Source: Alphaproteobacteria bacterium
Lineage (GTDB): Bacteria; Pseudomonadota; Alphaproteobacteria; Rickettsiales; UBA998
NCBI GenBank assembly: GCA_004293935.1
Contig: RDZH01000011.1
Span: 121,194-185,193 of the forward strand
DNA length: 64,000 nucleotides
Direction: 5' to 3'
Positions within the stretch are counted from its first letter, which is position 1. Every line of letters starts with the position of its first letter. The notes under the pieces are model-generated. The model ran no database searches. It worked only from the letters and a program-made list of their open reading frames with translations, and was not told where the DNA came from. The position numbers and the translations under genes are program-made. Below, in pieces: positions 62,201-64,000 of the stretch.

Positions 62201-62625
62201 CCTACGGTGAGAAAACACCCTTGTTCTTTTGCAGAAGTGTAGCGATTACCACCGTTCGGTTTTAACCATGCATAGGATAGAGTAAACTCAGGCACATGAA
62301 ACATACCGCTGCTTTCGATCTGAATGCTTCCACTATATAAGGGAGGCAATTCCAACAAGGACTGTACATAATGTTCTTGCCCATCACACCAGCGCATCAG
62401 TGCATCATAGGTCATGTGGATGGATGTATCCTCCCTATGCAATGGTGTGGACTGATCGTACATGTGCTGCACTAATGCTTGTGCGCCACGATGCTGGGAT
62501 TGCTCCCAATCTTTGATCGTGATGATCGCATCACCACGCCGTAGCGTAAAATGAATGGCATCATCATCAAGATGATGCTCTAAATGGTCGCTCGTTGCTA
62601 TGGTACGCTTAAATCCGATACGCAT
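59278..62625 (-). CDS. zorD: ZorD-like SNF2 helicase with C-terminal Mrr-type nuclease domain
   Basis: A protein of about 1115 residues (ATG 62625; GTG 62631 possible). The N-terminal 480 residues match no domain I can name. The SNF2 core starts with HQKEGFDWLCRHYRTGSHGA and Walker A ADDMGLGKTLQALVF (about 512). DEMQ replaces DEAH near 626, and the C-lobe has AGGVGLTLTAANHVIHLTRW and DQATDRVYRRGQKK (about 895-910). The tail (about 990-1105) is an Mrr/PD-(D/E)xK fold: SWDGGADIIIE, then AIIQCKH. This helicase-plus-Mrr architecture is that of ZorD of type I Zorya, which degrades invading DNA. The start overlaps the upstream zorC-like gene by 17 bases. Confidence 0.8.
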   Translation of the reverse strand: MRIGFKRTIATSDHLEHHLDDDAIHFTLRRGDAIITIKDWEQSQHRGAQALVQHMYDQSTPLHREDTSIHMTYDALMRWCDGQEHYVQSLLELPPLYSGSIQIESSGMFHVPEFTLSYAWLKPNGGNRYTSAKEQGCFLTVGGSTYMLPAQAWRLKNAVQAVQVRLKERTETTQRMLDWHEVQHLLDALPEDERQQTLQSSSLRNVRLYYANAFRLEALPTPSGAYDIMPVLMRQKTSVSATEDSPPAHEMLLTPAMQENYAKHYANANSISRCYSLDVGRYVILGEDVHRVLTHVQEVRKRSPEERLEFLKNPRAALMQEFEYSIPEEVFVAMLSERITGLGAWQKKIVPYIHMKGQQWLPDGKLPEGVERGIKIGDKLLPIDSEEDARDIIRVVQEAHKEGKEHFTFKGEEYPMQDGILQAVQQSFPPASPLYKEASKGNDDKALTYAIVIKDNFNELLYEVHATPRSQIPRDKHLPEQVKSTLDPHQKEGFDWLCRHYRTGSHGALLADDMGLGKTLQALVFLAWLKQGMDDGHMDRAPLLIVAPTGLLENWKQEIKTHLKDGLGNSIYAYGASLSAYKNDKILDTQKLQHADLILTTYETLNNYQTSFALVRCAAVVFDEMQKVKNPASQITNAVSGIYADFWLGMTGTPVENRLCDLWCITDILQPGWMGSIKHFSECFEKPLTQKPACYKNLEELNRRITFDTPSKPAYMMRRMKSDGIVTMPNKIEHPWHEEMPPQQASAYDRAITKAQEGKKGDMLMALQQMRAISLHPDYRRTSIDSDEDFINASARLKKCFQILEDIKKNQEKALIFVEYDLWHKFLPDMIAKYFGMMRPLSINGAVTGQERQKRVDHFQKAEDGFDVMLISPKAGGVGLTLTAANHVIHLTRWWNPAVEDQATDRVYRRGQKKEVHVHYPMAVHPDIGEKSHDLLLHELLENKRLLSKKSLIPLMDEAADCSHLFNKAVWQGKNATRDKQSIDSLTGQEFQQFITQRIQQVAGQYGLIVRSAVDSWDGGADIIIETHDGDMLAIIQCKHSGNPESTTTASPDIIRACANYGLRDGFGIAITNARASSMDYAWQKENPDKHMLLEGLASLTPESILPRLAEESMR

Positions 62626-63898
62626 GGTCACTTACCTTTGCCCCTGTATGATGGTGAATAAATGTGGCAAGTTTCGGTTGCCATTTATAACGATCGCTAT
62701 TGCGATGAATGATACCATCTTCATTATAGTCTGAAACAATCTTCATGGATGGCGTGCGGAATTCATCTGCATCATATTCCATGCCCCCAAATGTTGGACA
62801 AGCTGCATCTTCTTTATGCCATGCCCTGCATTTTCCATTGTGACTCCATTCAGCAAACACATAATCTCCAATACGAAGAAGCAGTACGGAATGTGTTTTC
62901 TCTCTTCTGCCGCTTACAAGCTGCCCTGCGGTAAAATTTCTTCCAAATGATCTTCTGGCATAGCGAGTAGCATCATCTCCCACTATTACCCATGCATCAT
63001 CAATATGCCCCTGATCGTAATAGGCTAGCCAAAAGGCTTTTCGATATTGCCAGTGTTCAACATGCGCGACCTGATCAATAATCTCAAAAAATTGCCTGAG
63101 CGTTTCACCAATCAGCCATTTGCGCATCACCGCTTTTGCATCTTCAGATGCGCCACTCCACTGATGCCGACGAGCGATTAATCGTAGATCACCAAACTGA
63201 TCCAGCAACCAATTTTGCACATCGCGCTGATGTTTTTCTGGTGGTTTTTTATCGACCCACGGCAATAATAATGCGTCAATTAATCGAAAGCGCAATGCAG
63301 CAAAACGTCGTTCCCCTGAATTTTCATCGACAAAAAATGGTATCACACGGAATGCAGTTTCTGGATGATGATGCGCACATTGCACTAAAATCAACGCCAC
63401 AGCACGCATATAACCCGATACCGCAAGTTCTCCTGTCATGCTGGCTTTTTGGATAAACACATCCCAATCACTTGCACATGCGCCCATAAAAAATGCAGCC
63501 ATCTGTTCCACGGAAAAATCAGTACGAAACAAACCGAACCGTTGATGATGCTGCTTCCATACATCACACACAGAATGTTTCAGCCCTTCCTGCACAATCC
63601 ATCCCGCAAACTCCTTATAGATCGCGGGATATGCCTCATGCAGATCAAAATGCACTAAATAGGCGCGTATAAAAGATTTCCAACGCAACCCACGCGCTTG
63701 TTGTTGCAGGAATACGCCATAACGGCTTCTAAATGCATCTTCCAATGCAATCATGCGATCTCCATACCACATAAGATACGCCGCATTTTTCCAATCTTTC
63801 AGAGAAAGAGCGTTCCACTTGCCATGATCTATGGCATCCAAAAATAGACGATACACATGCTCCAGATCAACCCGCGACAACGGATTGTGATGATCCAA
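62609..63898 (-). CDS. zorC: ZorC-like protein with EH-signature domain, 5' end probably disrupted
   Basis: About 429 residues read from a TTG at 63898. The upstream reading frame stays open for about 20 codons without ATG or GTG before a stop. Its helical body and the C-terminal region (VEHWQYRKAFWLAYYDQGHI, LRIGDYVFAEWSHNGKCRAW, IIHRNSDRYKWQPKLATFI) fit the EH_signature domain of ZorC, with Glu350 and His398 as candidate signature residues. ZorC is shared by type I Zorya and works with ZorD downstream of the ZorAB ion-driven motor. From memory E. coli ZorC is longer (about 560 residues), so the N-terminus may be missing or the start mis-set. Confidence 0.7.
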   Translation of the reverse strand: MDHHNPLSRVDLEHVYRLFLDAIDHGKWNALSLKDWKNAAYLMWYGDRMIALEDAFRSRYGVFLQQQARGLRWKSFIRAYLVHFDLHEAYPAIYKEFAGWIVQEGLKHSVCDVWKQHHQRFGLFRTDFSVEQMAAFFMGACASDWDVFIQKASMTGELAVSGYMRAVALILVQCAHHHPETAFRVIPFFVDENSGERRFAALRFRLIDALLLPWVDKKPPEKHQRDVQNWLLDQFGDLRLIARRHQWSGASEDAKAVMRKWLIGETLRQFFEIIDQVAHVEHWQYRKAFWLAYYDQGHIDDAWVIVGDDATRYARRSFGRNFTAGQLVSGRREKTHSVLLLRIGDYVFAEWSHNGKCRAWHKEDAACPTFGGMEYDADEFRTPSMKIVSDYNEDGIIHRNSDRYKWQPKLATFIHHHTGAKVSDHAYRI

Positions 63899-64000
63899 AC
63901 CTTGTCTATCCCCGTCAGGTTGGGTTGATTCATAGCTTCTGCGATCGCTTCTGCTGGTGTTTTATAACAGATAGCCTTCTGTGGAAGCAAGTGATTATAG
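63899..64000 (-). pseudogene. Possible transposase C-terminal fragment upstream of zorC
   Basis: Reading the minus strand inward from base 64000, one frame gives YNHLLPQKAICYKTPAEAIA then EAMNQPNLTGID. PQKAxxYKTPAE is typical of the C-terminus of DDE transposases of the IS3/IS481 kind. The frame is not the zorC frame and enters the zorC 5' region without a stop, so the exact junction is unclear. The rest lies beyond the window. Family not assigned. Confidence 0.35.

Overview
The window is a gene-dense stretch of a bacterial chromosome, probably from an alphaproteobacterium. The evidence for that is the gene content: a MidA/NDUFAF7-type methyltransferase, a BioC/NDUFAF5-type methyltransferase, a RibBA whose second half lacks the zinc cysteines, an ELM1-like protein, a DUF2610-like protein otherwise familiar from Rickettsiales relatives, a eukaryote-type NADP isocitrate dehydrogenase and a frataxin-like protein. 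I cannot place it to order. Glyoxylate-shunt (malate synthase), arginine (argB), riboflavin and NAD genes argue against an extremely reduced parasite. Many proteins are lineage-specific and low in complexity (Gln-, Pro/Ala-, Pro/Thr- or His-rich).

Layout. Bases 1-6.7 kb hold a MacB/DevCA-like ABC exporter, a small lipoprotein, a cold-shock protein, MidA, TerC and a large unknown protein, all on the minus strand. From 7.0 to 12.4 kb (plus) come malate synthase, a Gln-rich protein, a glycine-zipper lipoprotein, a 54-residue membrane protein, an orphan prepilin and a response regulator. From 12.4 to 16.0 kb lies fabG-nadD-rsfS-VOC (minus), facing trmB and a first Psd-like gene. From 16.3 to 28 kb are a methyltransferase, a Pro/Thr-rich SxGC-motif protein, icd, a large repeat protein, ribBA and a block of small unknowns. 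From 28.2 to 40.4 kb lie psd-pssA, tatD/AsmA-like/PBP1A, a frataxin-like gene with an ABC exporter, and mlaF-mlaE-parvulin. From 40.5 to 45.9 kb an ELM1-like gene leads into an ABC-HlyD-TolC cluster whose ABC protein has lost every ATPase motif. From 46.1 to 56.7 kb are argB, two tandem five-cysteine mini-proteins, two low-complexity proteins, an M48 protease with TPRs, an aminotransferase, an FKBP-like protein, an ArsR regulator with a nested palindromic operator, and unknowns.

The right end (56.8-64 kb) looks like an accessory or defence region: HU, tRNA-Val(UAC), a PIF1-like helicase with a WYL-like tail, an internally deleted IS30-type element, then a large SNF2 helicase with an Mrr-like nuclease tail (ZorD-like) behind an EH-signature protein (ZorC-like). 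Immediately upstream of zorC, at the window edge, is what looks like a transposase C-terminus, so the Zorya-type operon may be separated from, or have lost, zorA and zorB.

Intergenic spaces are populated by at least two families of palindromic repeats. One has a core of about 70 bp (eight full copies and one half copy), sometimes inside a roughly 130-bp element with terminal inverted repeats. The other is a paired-hairpin module of the type TATAGTC...GACTATA plus TATAGTGCTT...AAGCACTATA. Several copies sit exactly on the stop codons of genes.
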